Below are positions 1 to 8,281 of a DNA stretch of 64,000 nucleotides, piece after piece (the first letter of the stretch is position 1; the number at the start of each line of letters is the position of its first letter). This DNA comes from Acetobacterium bakii. GTDB lineage: Bacteria; Bacillota; Clostridia; Eubacteriales; Eubacteriaceae. The notes below the pieces were generated by a model. It did not search any database, had not been told where the DNA came from, and worked only from the letters and a program-made list of their open reading frames with translations. A program made the position numbers and the translations under genes. The DNA lies in assembly GCF_001263355.1 (NCBI RefSeq), contig NZ_LGYO01000031.1, positions 1-64,000 of the forward strand. The letters are read 5' to 3'.

Positions 1-200
1 AGACATGTTCTTTACCGATTTAATAGGTAATTGCGAAACTCAAAAGAATCGAACAATTGTTGCTTTGATGTCAGTTTTCACAAACAATTTTGTAACGTCG
101 AGGCGGACATCTCGGAGAGTGTCCGACGTAGAGTGTAAAAATTGTTTCGTGTAAGCTGGCAGCGAAGCTCACGATAGTTTCGTAATCACCTATTTAAAAT
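1..200. repeat. Structured intergenic repeat, family A copy 1
   Basis: Long imperfect inverted repeat. An inner stem pairs the segment around 79-92 (AAACAATTTTGTAAC) with 136-148 (GTAAAAATTGTTT), and an apical hairpin pairs CGGACA (103-108) with TGTCCG (119-124). Outer arms pair AATAGGTAATT (21-31) with the ATCACCTATT side (185-194). Two further copies lie at 15660-15835 (inverted) and 18618-18770. The three share TTTGATGTC/AGCGAAGCTC or GTGTCCGACG blocks while the stem sequences differ in a complementary way. It fills the space upstream of the diguanylate cyclase gene; no gene is seen in 1-348. It could be a MITE-like element or encode a structured RNA. Confidence 0.6.
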
Positions 201-348
201 AATCTATTCGATTGTTTGCTTTTTTGACAATTAGTGGATTCTTCTGTCATATCTTTTGCTTTTGTATTATAATAACATAGTTATGCCACTATTTTCGACT
301 AAATATTTTATGCGATTCTTAATAAAGAAATGCAAAGGAGCTGATTCT

Positions 349-1902
349 ATGGAAAAATCTGAAAATAAAACCACTTCCTACTTTAAGGCAGATTCAAGTG
401 CCCAACACATTACTGAAGCTAATCACCGAGAAAGAATTCTGACGATCCGGGAGGAACGTTATCGGATTATCCTGGAACAAACCGATGATATTCTTTACGA
501 ATGGAATTTTACGTCAAATAAGATTCATTATTCAGACCAGTACAAGCAAAAATTTGGTTACGAACCTCCTGAAAATAGTCTTGCCCCCTTATTTATCTCA
601 CAGATTATTCACCCCGAAGATTTATCCAGCTATAACAACTGGGTTCTGAATACCTATTTATCAGAGAAAAAAAGCAGCCTCGAATACCGTCAAAAAAAAG
701 CCGACGACACTTATCTTTGGGTTCGTATTCAATCAAGCCCTGTTTTTTCAGAAACTGGCATTGTCTATAAAGCTGTTGGCCTGATCGATGACATTGATCT
801 GGAAAAACGAAGGCTCAATGCTTTGGAAATAAAAGTTCAATTGGATCCGCTTACGAAGCTTTATAACAAGGTGACCACTCAGGAGCTTATTGATGATTAT
901 CTAGAAAACAACCCCCTGAATGTTCATGCGTTACTCATGATTGACATTGACGATTTTAAATCTGTAAACGATAATTTAGGCCATATATTTGGTGATGTGG
1001 TACTCACGGAAATTTCCACCAAGATTAAAAAGCTCTTTCGCGCAGCGGACATTGTTGGCCGAATTGGCGGGGATGAATTTGTGGTCTTTCTAAAAGATAT
1101 TCATACCAAAGCTTTGATTAAAGAAAAAGCCGAAGAAATCTGCGCTGTTTTCAGACAAACCTTTAGCGGTGTCAATAAAGACTACTCCATATCCGGTAGT
1201 ATCGGTATTGCCCTTTACAACGATCAGGGCAACACCTTTTCCGAGCTTTACGGTCATGCGGACACCGCCCTTTATTATGCCAAAAAGCTGGGCAAAGATC
1301 AATTCTCTTTTTATGATGAAATCGAAACCATGCGTCTTAATATGCCGCTACCTAAACGGCAAGACACCACCATCGATTCTGATGAGACCTACCAGCATTT
1401 TGAAATTCATAGCTACTTATTTAATATCCTGTATCAATCCCGAGATATAAAAATCAGCATTGACCTCATTCTCGCACTTATCGGCGACCGCTTTAATGTC
1501 AGTCGGTGCTATTTTTTAAAAAACGCCCCGGACGATCATAGCTTTTCGGATATTTACGAATGGTGCGGCCAAAGTGCAACACCGGCAAAGGAAGCTTTTC
1601 ATCACTTATCCTTTGAACATTTTAAAGCCTATTATAATCAATTCAATGAAAATGCTATCTTTTATTGTGCGGATATTAACGCTTTAGATCCCGATCTTTC
1701 TCTTTTTATGGAATCCCAGCAGATTGTCTCCACCCTCCAGGTTGCCATTATCGCCAAGAACAGCCTCAAGGGTTTTATCGGCTTTGACCAATGCGACACC
1801 AACCGGCTGTGGACCCAACAGGAAATTGAAACCATTTCCTATGTCGGAAAACTCATCGCCACCTTCTTATTAATCATTCCCCTTGTTCCGGATCAGCAAT
1901 AA
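349..1902 (+). CDS. PAS-GGDEF-GAF diguanylate cyclase
   Basis: Predicted to make cyclic di-GMP from two GTP in the cytoplasm. A PAS_3-type sensor domain (about residues 37-150, with the IHPEDL motif) is followed by a GGDEF domain. The catalytic GGDEF is at about residues 240-244, and an RxxD inhibitory site (RAAD) lies exactly five residues upstream, so product inhibition is likely. A GAF-like domain fills about residues 365-510. No transmembrane segment is seen. The start was chosen at 349 because AAAGGAG lies 8 nt upstream; the reading frame opens at 256 but has no ribosome site there. It is the only clear plus-strand gene in the first 38 kb and is followed by a bidirectional terminator. 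The signal sensed is unknown. Confidence 0.9.
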   Translation: MEKSENKTTSYFKADSSAQHITEANHRERILTIREERYRIILEQTDDILYEWNFTSNKIHYSDQYKQKFGYEPPENSLAPLFISQIIHPEDLSSYNNWVLNTYLSEKKSSLEYRQKKADDTYLWVRIQSSPVFSETGIVYKAVGLIDDIDLEKRRLNALEIKVQLDPLTKLYNKVTTQELIDDYLENNPLNVHALLMIDIDDFKSVNDNLGHIFGDVVLTEISTKIKKLFRAADIVGRIGGDEFVVFLKDIHTKALIKEKAEEICAVFRQTFSGVNKDYSISGSIGIALYNDQGNTFSELYGHADTALYYAKKLGKDQFSFYDEIETMRLNMPLPKRQDTTIDSDETYQHFEIHSYLFNILYQSRDIKISIDLILALIGDRFNVSRCYFLKNAPDDHSFSDIYEWCGQSATPAKEAFHHLSFEHFKAYYNQFNENAIFYCADINALDPDLSLFMESQQIVSTLQVAIIAKNSLKGFIGFDQCDTNRLWTQQEIETISYVGKLIATFLLIIPLVPDQQ

Positions 1903-1920
1903 AAAAGCAAAACGAATGTT

Positions 1921-1960
1921 AAAAATCCCCAGTCTTCCAAAATGAAGACTGGGGATTTTT
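1921..1960. terminator. Bidirectional terminator
   Basis: A 17-bp perfect stem (1921-1937 with 1944-1960) starts with five A and ends with five T. It serves both the plus-strand cyclase ending at 1902 and the minus-strand trpS ending at 2005. Confidence 0.9.
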
Positions 1961-2004
1961 ACTTTAAGTAAATTAAAAAGTGAGTCCTGGCTGACCGGTG
2001 TTAT

Positions 2005-3009
2005 CTAGACGGTTACGAAGCCGACTTTTTCTCTGGCTTTGGCAAGAGTTTTCCAGGCCATCATGGATGCCTTTTCGGCATGGGTACGCATGATCTGATT
2101 CAGATAATCGGTTTCCTTTAGTAATCGCTGGTAGTCCTTTTGAACAGGCAGCAGGCTTTCTGCCACGGCTTCGCCAACGGTCTTTTTAAAATCGCCATAC
2201 CCTTTACCCGCAAATTCTGCGGTAATCGCTTCAAGGCTGTTTTCGGTTGCACAGGCATAAATTTCCATTAGGTTGGAAACCCCGGGTTTATTTTCCCGGT
2301 CGTGATGGACATCCATTTCCGAATCGGTAACTGCCCGTTTAAATTTTTTCACAATGCTTTTGGGGTCATCCAGCAATGAAATAAAACCGTTGGTATTTTC
2401 GTCGGACTTGGACATTTTTCTGGTGGGATCCTGGAGGCTCATAATCCGGGCTCCGGATTCTCCGAAATACGCTTCGGGGACTTTAAAGGTCTCACCGAAC
2501 TGCTGGTTAAAGCGGATGGCTATATCTCTGGCTAACTCCACATGCTGACGCTGATCATTGCCAACCGGTACTAAATCGGTTTGATACAGCAAAATATCCG
2601 CAGCCATTAATACCGGATAATCAAAAAGACCGACGCGAATATTTTCTCCCTGTTTCTGAGATTTATCTTTAAACTGGGTCATTCGGCTTAGTTCGCCCAT
2701 GTAGGTGCAGCAGTTTAAGATCCAGGTTAGTTCACAATGTTCGGGAACCATGGACTGAACATACAGGATCGATTTTTCCGGGTCGATGCCCAGGGCCATG
2801 AGCAGGGCGATGGACTCATAGGTCCGTCGTCGCAGTTCCTCGGGATTTTGGGGCATGGTGATGGCATGGAGATCCACCACACAAAAAACGCTCCGGTAAT
2901 CCTCCTGAAGATTGACCCAGTTTCTCATTGCTCCAAAATAATTGCCGATGGTAAAGGTTCCGGATGGCTGGATGCCACTGTATACTATTTTTTTTACCGG
3001 TGTTTCCAT
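2005..3009 (-). CDS. trpS: Tryptophanyl-tRNA synthetase
   Basis: Charges tRNA-Trp with tryptophan (class I synthetase, cytoplasmic). The sequence shows the class I signature in the form PSGTFTIGNYFGA near the N-terminus and the KMSKS loop (RKMSKSDEN) at about residue 200; the 334-residue length is normal for bacterial TrpRS. It is the last gene of a short minus-strand run xpt-murI-trpS, 23 nt after murI, so no room exists for its own T-box leader and none is seen. It shares the bidirectional terminator at 1921-1960. Confidence 0.97.
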   Translation of the reverse strand: METPVKKIVYSGIQPSGTFTIGNYFGAMRNWVNLQEDYRSVFCVVDLHAITMPQNPEELRRRTYESIALLMALGIDPEKSILYVQSMVPEHCELTWILNCCTYMGELSRMTQFKDKSQKQGENIRVGLFDYPVLMAADILLYQTDLVPVGNDQRQHVELARDIAIRFNQQFGETFKVPEAYFGESGARIMSLQDPTRKMSKSDENTNGFISLLDDPKSIVKKFKRAVTDSEMDVHHDRENKPGVSNLMEIYACATENSLEAITAEFAGKGYGDFKKTVGEAVAESLLPVQKDYQRLLKETDYLNQIMRTHAEKASMMAWKTLAKAREKVGFVTV

Positions 3010-3032
3010 TGTCTTCTCCTCTTTTCTCTATG

Positions 3033-3842
3033 CTAAATGTTTAGTTCTGTCATTTCCAGGCTATTGCAGTTGAGTTCTAGCTCGTTGATCATTGTTTCAA
3101 AGATGTCATAGTCTGCGGTGGTGAGGATCTGGGTGGTGCCCATTGATTCTCTGGAATTGAAAAAATCGGTTTCCTGGAGGTGCTTTTCCAATTGGCGGAC
3201 CAATCCATCTGCTGGATTAATCAGATTCAGTTCGGGATACATCTGCCTGATGGTTCCGGCGACGATGGGAAAATGGGTGCAGCCCAGGAGCAGATCTTCG
3301 ATGATGACCCCTCTTTTGAGGCCCTTTAAGAGGATGGGCTCCACGGCTTCCCGAATATTGCTTTTTAAGATTTGCAGATCGCCCTGGCCATCGTTAATGA
3401 CTTTTCCCAAGGTATGGGTTCCCTGGGCAATGTATTCAATCTGGGTGTTCCAAAGGTCCAGTTCTTTTTCATATCCTCTGTTTTTGACCGTAGCGGTGGT
3501 GGCAATCAATCCCACCAATCCCAGATCACGACAGGAAATTGTTTCCTGTACGCCTGCTTCGATAACGCTGAACACGGGAACCTTTGACGTAAATTCTGAA
3601 ATAATGGATGACAGGGTATTGCAGGCAAGAACCACCGCCTTAGCCCCCTGCTCTTCCAAATTTTTAATAATTGCATTGCCAAGACGAATCAATTCGTCAT
3701 TTTCTCTTTCGCCATAGGGCATCCGCTTGGAATCCCCAAAATAAAGGTAGTTTTCATTGGGCAGTCGCATTTGAAGCTCTTTTAAAACTGTAAAACCGCC
3801 GATGCCCGAATCAATGAGACCAATAGGTCCACTTTTTTGCAT
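3033..3842 (-). CDS. murI: Glutamate racemase
   Basis: Interconverts L- and D-glutamate to supply D-Glu for peptidoglycan. Both catalytic cysteine motifs are present: ACNTLS in the first half and GCTHFP in the second, plus the N-terminal IDSGIGGFTVLKE signature. About 270 residues is typical. The start is ambiguous: a GTG at 3851 and an ATG at 3842 are in frame; the ATG is preferred because AAGAAG lies 8 nt before it. It lies between xpt and trpS with short gaps, so probably one transcript. Confidence 0.95.
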   Translation of the reverse strand: MQKSGPIGLIDSGIGGFTVLKELQMRLPNENYLYFGDSKRMPYGERENDELIRLGNAIIKNLEEQGAKAVVLACNTLSSIISEFTSKVPVFSVIEAGVQETISCRDLGLVGLIATTATVKNRGYEKELDLWNTQIEYIAQGTHTLGKVINDGQGDLQILKSNIREAVEPILLKGLKRGVIIEDLLLGCTHFPIVAGTIRQMYPELNLINPADGLVRQLEKHLQETDFFNSRESMGTTQILTTADYDIFETMINELELNCNSLEMTELNI

Positions 3843-3862
3843 GTTTTTCACTTCTTTCCTGA

Positions 3863-4441
3863 TTAGTCCCGGAACACAATTCCGTTTTCTTCGCTCATTT
3901 CGTCAACAATTGCAAGGGATTCCAATGCAATGCCTTCTTCGCGAAGGAGTGCTCCGCCATTCTGGAAACCTTTTTCAATGGCGATACCAACACCAACAAG
4001 TGTGGCGCCAGCCTGTTTAATCACATCCATCAATGCTTCAACGGCTTTTCCGTTTGCCAGAAAATCGTCAATAATGAGGACGCGATCATTTTCATTTAAA
4101 TATTGTTTAGAAACCATAATTTTATAGGACTGTTGTTTTGTATAGGAATATACATCACTGGAATAAATATCACTATCTAAATTTAATGAAACATATTTTT
4201 TTCCAAAAACAACCGGGCAATAATCAAAATACCGTGCCGTACTGGTTGCAATGGCAATTCCTGATGTTTCAATGGTTAATATCTTATTGATGCCCTGGCC
4301 GGCAAATCGCTTTGCAAAAGCTTTACCCATTTCTTCGAAAAGTGCCACATCCAACTGGTGATTTAAAAATGAATCCACTTTTAAGATCCCCTGGCCTTTG
4401 ACGTGTCCTTCTTTTCGTATCTTTTCTTTTAACAACTCCAT
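3863..4441 (-). CDS. xpt: Xanthine phosphoribosyltransferase
   Basis: Salvages xanthine to XMP with PRPP. The PRPP-binding loop VLIIDDFLANGKA is present at about residues 125-137, and 192 residues matches the Bacillus-type enzyme. AAAGGAG precedes the ATG by 7 nt. First gene of the xpt-murI-trpS run. In many Firmicutes xpt is controlled by a guanine riboswitch; the roughly 100 nt upstream here do not show one. The mix of a purine salvage gene with murI and trpS has no obvious metabolic theme. Confidence 0.95.
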   Translation of the reverse strand: MELLKEKIRKEGHVKGQGILKVDSFLNHQLDVALFEEMGKAFAKRFAGQGINKILTIETSGIAIATSTARYFDYCPVVFGKKYVSLNLDSDIYSSDVYSYTKQQSYKIMVSKQYLNENDRVLIIDDFLANGKAVEALMDVIKQAGATLVGVGIAIEKGFQNGGALLREEGIALESLAIVDEMSEENGIVFRD

Positions 4442-4469
4442 CTGTATCTCCTTTTACGCTAATTTTTAT

Positions 4470-4504
4470 ATTATAACATACTCCCCATGTTTTTAAATAA
4501 AAAA
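4470..4504 (-). promoter_or_regulatory. Candidate promoter of xpt-murI-trpS
   Basis: On the minus strand a perfect -10 TATAAT (4475-4470), preceded by a TG one base upstream of it, lies about 30 nt before the xpt start. The -35 (ATTTAA-like) is weak, so the extended -10 would carry it. Confidence 0.4.
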
Positions 4505-4542
4505 AAGCCGAGAATTTCTGCTCAGCTTAAGTTTGTATAACC

Positions 4543-4578
4543 GTCCTGGGGACAATGGTAATTCGTTGTCCCCAGGAC
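4543..4578. repeat. Palindromic repeat, family B (short copy)
   Basis: A 13-bp perfect inverted repeat: GTCCTGGGGACAA at 4543-4555 and its complement at 4566-4578. The flanks (GGACAATGG and AGGACTCACTTTTC) recur around 10915-11000, so it belongs to a dispersed family rather than being only a terminator. Confidence 0.6.
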
Positions 4579-4603
4579 TCACTTTTCTATTTTCTCCAAA
4601 ATA

Positions 4604-4629
4604 AGAGGCGGAAATTGCTTTCCGCCTCT
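4604..4629 (-). terminator. Terminator of the EF-G paralogue
   Basis: Stem AGAGGCGGAAA / TTTCCGCCTCT with a four-base loop, 10 nt after the minus-strand stop at 4639; the minus strand continues into TTATTTT. Confidence 0.8.
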
Positions 4630-4638
4630 GGTTTTGAT

Positions 4639-6717
4639 CTATTCTTTTTCTTTTTGAGCGGCGGCTACAACTTTTTCGGAAATAGTGGCCGGGGCTTCTT
4701 CGTAACGGACAAATTCCATTGTGAATTCGCCTCTGGCCTGGGTCATGGACCGCAGTTCGGTGGCGTATTTAAACATTTCTGCCAGGGGTACTTCTGCCAG
4801 AATTTGCTGTTTTCCGGCTGATATGGAATTCATTCCCATAATCCGACCGCGTTTTTTGTTTAAGTCGCCCATAATATCGCCCATGTATTCTTCGGGAATA
4901 ATAATGTCGACGTGATAAATTGGTTCAAGAAGTGTTGGTGTTGCTTCCTTCATGCCTTTTCGATAGGCTTGGGTAGCCGCCATTTTAAAGGACATTTCAT
5001 CGGAATCCACGGCGTGGTAGGAACCATCAAAAAGGGTGGCTTTAACCCCGGTTACGGGATAACCTGCTAAAACACCTTCGATCATACAAGTTTCCAGACC
5101 TTTTTCAACGGCGGGAATAAAGTTACGGGGAACGGATCCGCCAACAACTTTATCAACAAATAAAAATGGATCGTTGGGTGTATCACCCGGTTCAAAATCG
5201 ATATATACGTGTCCAAACTGTCCACTTCCACCAGATTGTTTTTTATGTTTGCCTTCGGCGGTTGCTTTCTTTTTAATGGTTTCACGATAGGGTATCTTCA
5301 TGGGTACCAGGTTGACTTCAACCCCGAATTTTTGTTTGAGCTTTTGAGAAATAATTTCAAGATGCATTTCTCCCAGGCCTGAAACCAGGGTCTGTTTAGT
5401 CTCCTTGTTTCGGGACACGGTCATGGTCGGATCTTCTTCAACCAGGCGATGCAGACCGGTGGCCAATTTATCGATATCTGCCTTGGTTTTAGGTTCTATG
5501 GCCATGGATATAATTGGCTTCGGCAATTCAATTTTATCATAAATAATGGGTGCTTTACTGATGCATAAGGTATCTCCGGTTACTGTTTCACTTAATTTTG
5601 AAAAGGCACCAATATCCCCTGCTTCCAGTTTTTCCACTTCAATTTGCTTATTGCCACGAAGCACATAAATGTGATTGGCTTTTTCTCTGATTTCTCGTGA
5701 AGCATTATAAATTTCTATGGAATGATCCAAAACTCCGGACATCACTTTGAAAATTGATAATTTGCCCACGTATGGGTCAGCGATGGTTTTAAATACCAAT
5801 GCTGAAAATGGCTCTGTATTGGAACACTCTCTGTCAATTTCTTTTAAGTCCCGTGGGTCTTTCCCGATTTCCGACTTGCCTTCCCCTGGGGATGGTAAGT
5901 ATTCAATGATCATATTTTCCAAGGTTTCAACGCCGATGTTTTGAACGGCTGAAGTACAAAGAACTGGTATCAGGTCCCCTTGTATGACGCCAAGGCGAAT
6001 GCCCTGATGGATCTCATCGCGGGTGAGTTCTTCTCCTTCAAAGTATTTTTCCATGAGACTTTCACTGGTTTGAGCGACAGATTCCATAATCATATCACGA
6101 AATGGCTCCAAATCGGCTTTCATTTCATCAGGTACAACTACGTCAAAACAACGATTCTCTTTACGTTCGCTACCTGTCATATCAACGATATTAACTACGC
6201 CGTGCATTTCCTCGCCTTCGCCCATGGGTAATTCAAAAGGTACTACCTTGTTTCCAAAGGTAACTTTTAACTGATCCATTACTTTGGCAAAGGTCGCATT
6301 TTCCCGGTCCATTTTATTAACAACGATAAATGCCGGAACATCAGCTTTTTCCAGTAATTCAATGGCTTTTTCGGTACCGACCTGTACCCCTGAAAGCGCA
6401 TCAACGACAATGACCACGGCGTCAGCTACGCGAAGAGCGGCGTATGCATCCCCAATAAAATCAAAATAGCCGGGTACATCGATAATATTTATCTTATGCC
6501 CACCAAATTCCAGCGGAACAATGGAAGAAGAAATTGAAAATTTTCGTCTTTTTTCTTCCGGATCAAAATCAGACAAGGTATTTCCCTCATCGATTTTTCC
6601 CATTCGATCAATAGCACCTGCGTTGAATGCCAACGCTTCAGTCAGGGTCGTTTTACCACTTCCCCCATGGCCCAGAATAAGAATGTTGCGGATATTTTTT
6701 GTTGGATACGTTTTCAT
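4639..6717 (-). CDS. Elongation factor G-like GTPase (EF-G paralogue)
   Basis: A five-domain translational GTPase of 692 residues. The P-loop is GHGGSGKTTL (about residues 16-25), G3 is DVPGYFDF and G4 is NKMD. Canonical EF-G has AHIDAGKTT and DTPGHVDF, so the catalytic His of G3 is replaced by Tyr here, and this is better called a paralogue (FusA2-like) than the housekeeping fusA; no rpsL/rpsG/tuf genes are nearby. Function could be a specialised translocase, ribosome rescue or recycling factor. It is preceded by a copy of the promoter motif that also precedes the sigma and anti-sigma genes next door, suggesting shared regulation, and ends at its own terminator. Confidence 0.9.
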   Translation of the reverse strand: MKTYPTKNIRNILILGHGGSGKTTLTEALAFNAGAIDRMGKIDEGNTLSDFDPEEKRRKFSISSSIVPLEFGGHKINIIDVPGYFDFIGDAYAALRVADAVVIVVDALSGVQVGTEKAIELLEKADVPAFIVVNKMDRENATFAKVMDQLKVTFGNKVVPFELPMGEGEEMHGVVNIVDMTGSERKENRCFDVVVPDEMKADLEPFRDMIMESVAQTSESLMEKYFEGEELTRDEIHQGIRLGVIQGDLIPVLCTSAVQNIGVETLENMIIEYLPSPGEGKSEIGKDPRDLKEIDRECSNTEPFSALVFKTIADPYVGKLSIFKVMSGVLDHSIEIYNASREIREKANHIYVLRGNKQIEVEKLEAGDIGAFSKLSETVTGDTLCISKAPIIYDKIELPKPIISMAIEPKTKADIDKLATGLHRLVEEDPTMTVSRNKETKQTLVSGLGEMHLEIISQKLKQKFGVEVNLVPMKIPYRETIKKKATAEGKHKKQSGGSGQFGHVYIDFEPGDTPNDPFLFVDKVVGGSVPRNFIPAVEKGLETCMIEGVLAGYPVTGVKATLFDGSYHAVDSDEMSFKMAATQAYRKGMKEATPTLLEPIYHVDIIIPEEYMGDIMGDLNKKRGRIMGMNSISAGKQQILAEVPLAEMFKYATELRSMTQARGEFTMEFVRYEEAPATISEKVVAAAQKEKE

Positions 6718-6775
6718 GCTCTTTCCCCTCGCTTATTTTGCCAATGCGAAATTGGTTTTATTTAGTCGTAATGCT

Positions 6776-6804
6776 ATTTTATAATATTTTCATGAAATAA
6801 TCCA
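6776..6804 (-). promoter_or_regulatory. Recurrent promoter motif P1, before the EF-G paralogue
   Basis: Minus strand: TGGATT (6804-6799), 17-nt spacer, TAAAAT (6781-6776), about 55 nt before the ATG. The spacer shares ATTTC and GAAAATATT with the copies at 8074, 8939, 9723 and 10828, and AGTGGATTA extends the -35 side. Conservation over about 45 bp, beyond the hexamers, points to a common regulator or common descent. Confidence 0.6.
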
Positions 6805-6857
6805 CTAAAAGATTAACAAAATAAACATCGTTGTCCAAATGCAGGCGTCGTTCCCAC

Positions 6858-7610
6858 TTATAAATCCTCTTTAATTTTTTCCATGACCCTTTTTTCAATG
6901 CGTGAAACAGTCATTTGCGATTTATTGATAATCATAGCAACTTCCTTCTGAGTTTTTTCTCTGAAAAAACGTTGCTCGACGATGATTTTTTCAAGGGGGT
7001 TAAGAGCCTCAATCTTTCTTTTCAACAGATCAATATTTTCTACATTCTGGATATTATTATCCGGTGTTCCCAGTAAATCCATTAAACAAACTTCTTTTCC
7101 ATCTCCGCCACTTTCATACTCCATTGACAAAGACTTGGGATAATACGCAAAATTGCTTTCCATCGACTTGATGATACTTTCTTCGGAAATTTCCAGGTGG
7201 AGGGCAATTTCCGAAATTGTTGGTGTTCGCATGTTCTTATGCTCCAGCATTGTCCGAGTCTGATTGACTTCGCGGTTCAACTCCTGAATTTTTCTGGGAA
7301 TACGAATCAGCCACTCACGATCGCGATAATGGCGTTTAATTTCACCAATGATGGTTGGGGTGGCAAAGGTATCAAACTCATAACCCCTGGAAGTGTCAAA
7401 GCGATCTACGGCATACATGAGACCTAAACAGGCCACCTGAAAAACATCCTCGTTGTCTCCGTTTTTATGTCCGTATTTTCTGGAAAGAATCTTGGGAATA
7501 TAAAGATAGTTTTCAATTAATTGATCCCGTATGTCCCGATCTCTTGTTTCTTCATATTCGACAAACAATTTTTTAGCTTCTTCTTTACTAATTTTGTTTT
7601 CACATTTCAT
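6858..7610 (-). CDS. SigB/SigF-family sigma factor (copy 1)
   Basis: RNA polymerase sigma-70 of the SigB/F/G class, 250 residues. Region 2 contains DVFQVACLGLMYAVDRF and the FATPTIIGEIKRHYRD signature; region 4 ends in a helix-turn-helix with QKEVAMIINKSQMTVSRIEK. It is very close to the sigma genes at 9986 and 11730, the last being its nearest sister. Its start overlaps by 11 nt the stop of a short RsbW-like ORF, so translation is probably coupled; the ribosome site of its own is weak. The specificity is unknown: in Bacillus such factors serve stress (SigB) or sporulation (SigF, SigG), and the nearby YtxH operon favours stress. Confidence 0.92.
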   Translation of the reverse strand: MKCENKISKEEAKKLFVEYEETRDRDIRDQLIENYLYIPKILSRKYGHKNGDNEDVFQVACLGLMYAVDRFDTSRGYEFDTFATPTIIGEIKRHYRDREWLIRIPRKIQELNREVNQTRTMLEHKNMRTPTISEIALHLEISEESIIKSMESNFAYYPKSLSMEYESGGDGKEVCLMDLLGTPDNNIQNVENIDLLKRKIEALNPLEKIIVEQRFFREKTQKEVAMIINKSQMTVSRIEKRVMEKIKEDL

Positions 7611-7761
7611 ATGTACTCTGTGGATTCTTTATCATGAAGATAGCGGTATCCACTCCCTCTTTACTCGCATTTTCAACTGCAGCCATTTTCGATGGAATGA
7701 TCAGTCTTTTAGCGCTCACATATTCTTGCCCAGTTCGAACGATTAATTTAGTTTTATCCAT
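7600..7761 (-). CDS. Mini RsbW-like protein (internally deleted anti-sigma relative), copy 1
   Basis: A 53-codon ORF (start ATG 7761 after GAGGG; an ATG at 7767 is also in frame). The N-terminal part MDKTKL...QEYVSAKRLIIPS matches the first ~25 residues of the full RsbW proteins next door, and ASKEGVDTAIFMIK matches their last ~25 (SKKGLGTTITMVK). The ~85 residues in between, holding the N, G1 and G2 boxes of the ATPase, are absent without a break in frame. Its stop overlaps the sigma gene start by 11 nt. An identical layout exists at 12472-12633. It could be a decayed remnant, a coupling leader ORF, or a small sigma-binding peptide. Confidence 0.6.
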   Translation of the reverse strand: MDKTKLIVRTGQEYVSAKRLIIPSKMAAVENASKEGVDTAIFMIKNPQSTYEM

Positions 7762-8073
7762 TTTCATCCCTCTTTTCCATCATACTTTGATTACAAAAAA
7801 TCCGGCCCCTATTGGGCTAATTGTAGAATAAATTAGAGTCACCAAAAAAACACCACAGTTAATTTGTACTGTCTGGTATTTCTTTGTTTTGTGTCCCAAT
7901 TTTTCAAGATATTTTTTACCAATGTAGCACTTTTATCCGGTCTGATAACTTGGAAAAACCTGTGTTAAATAGCTTATTATTCCTTTCAATGCCATCTTAA
8001 GCTTATTTGTTTCTTTTTGATCTTCTGTCTTGACTTACTGTAATTTCCTGATCGAATATATAACGTTGATGCT

Positions 8074-8102
8074 ATTCTACAATATTTTCTGGAAATAATC
8101 CA
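8074..8102 (-). promoter_or_regulatory. Recurrent promoter motif P2
   Basis: Minus strand TGGATT (8102-8097), 17-nt spacer, TAGAAT (8079-8074). It faces the mini RsbW/sigma pair with a leader of about 300 nt. Spacer and flanks match P1, P4 and P5. Confidence 0.6.
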
Positions 8103-8125
8103 CTAAAATATTTGCAAAAACGGCT

Positions 8126-8184
8126 ATTGACACACAAGTAACAATCTTTATTCGTTTCAAAAATATAAATACCTGTGTGTCAAT
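8126..8184. repeat. Inverted repeat (possible operator or hairpin)
   Basis: Arms ATTGACACACAAGTA (8126-8140) and its complement with one mismatch (8170-8184), 29 nt apart, just upstream of promoter motif P2. Position fits an operator or a weak terminator; no T run follows. Confidence 0.45.
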
Positions 8185-8219
8185 GTGATTGAAAGTTATG
8201 TTTCAGTGCAGAAAAAAAA

Positions 8220-8243
8220 TGACCACTTTGAATAAAGTGATCA
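8220..8243 (-). terminator. Terminator after RsbW-like gene 1
   Basis: Stem TGATCACTTT / AAAGTGGTCA (minus strand, one G-T pair) followed by an eight-T run (minus strand, complement of 8212-8219), about 40 nt after the stop at 8282. Confidence 0.8.
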
Positions 8244-8281
8244 TTTTCTTAAATAGTAGTTTATAAAAACTATATTTTCTG

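Larger units (their letters stand above)
7768..8281. other. Intergenic region with promoter motif and inverted repeats
   Basis: No gene seen. It holds the terminator 8220-8243, the 15-nt inverted repeat arms 8126-8140/8170-8184, promoter motif P2 (8074-8102) and then a long leader of about 300 nt to the mini RsbW/sigma pair. The last part of the leader (GGATTTTTTGTAATCA on the minus strand) resembles the leader of the other mini RsbW gene near 12660. Confidence 0.5.

Noticed and set aside
256-348. N-terminal extension of the diguanylate cyclase to 256
   Set aside because: No ribosome site at 256; AAAGGAG fits the ATG at 349, and the extension has no domain.
3010-3032. T-box leader before trpS
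   Set aside because: Only 23 nt separate it from murI; no T-box sequence.
4442-4542. Guanine riboswitch before xpt
   Set aside because: The space is short and lacks the conserved junction and loop sequences of a purine aptamer.
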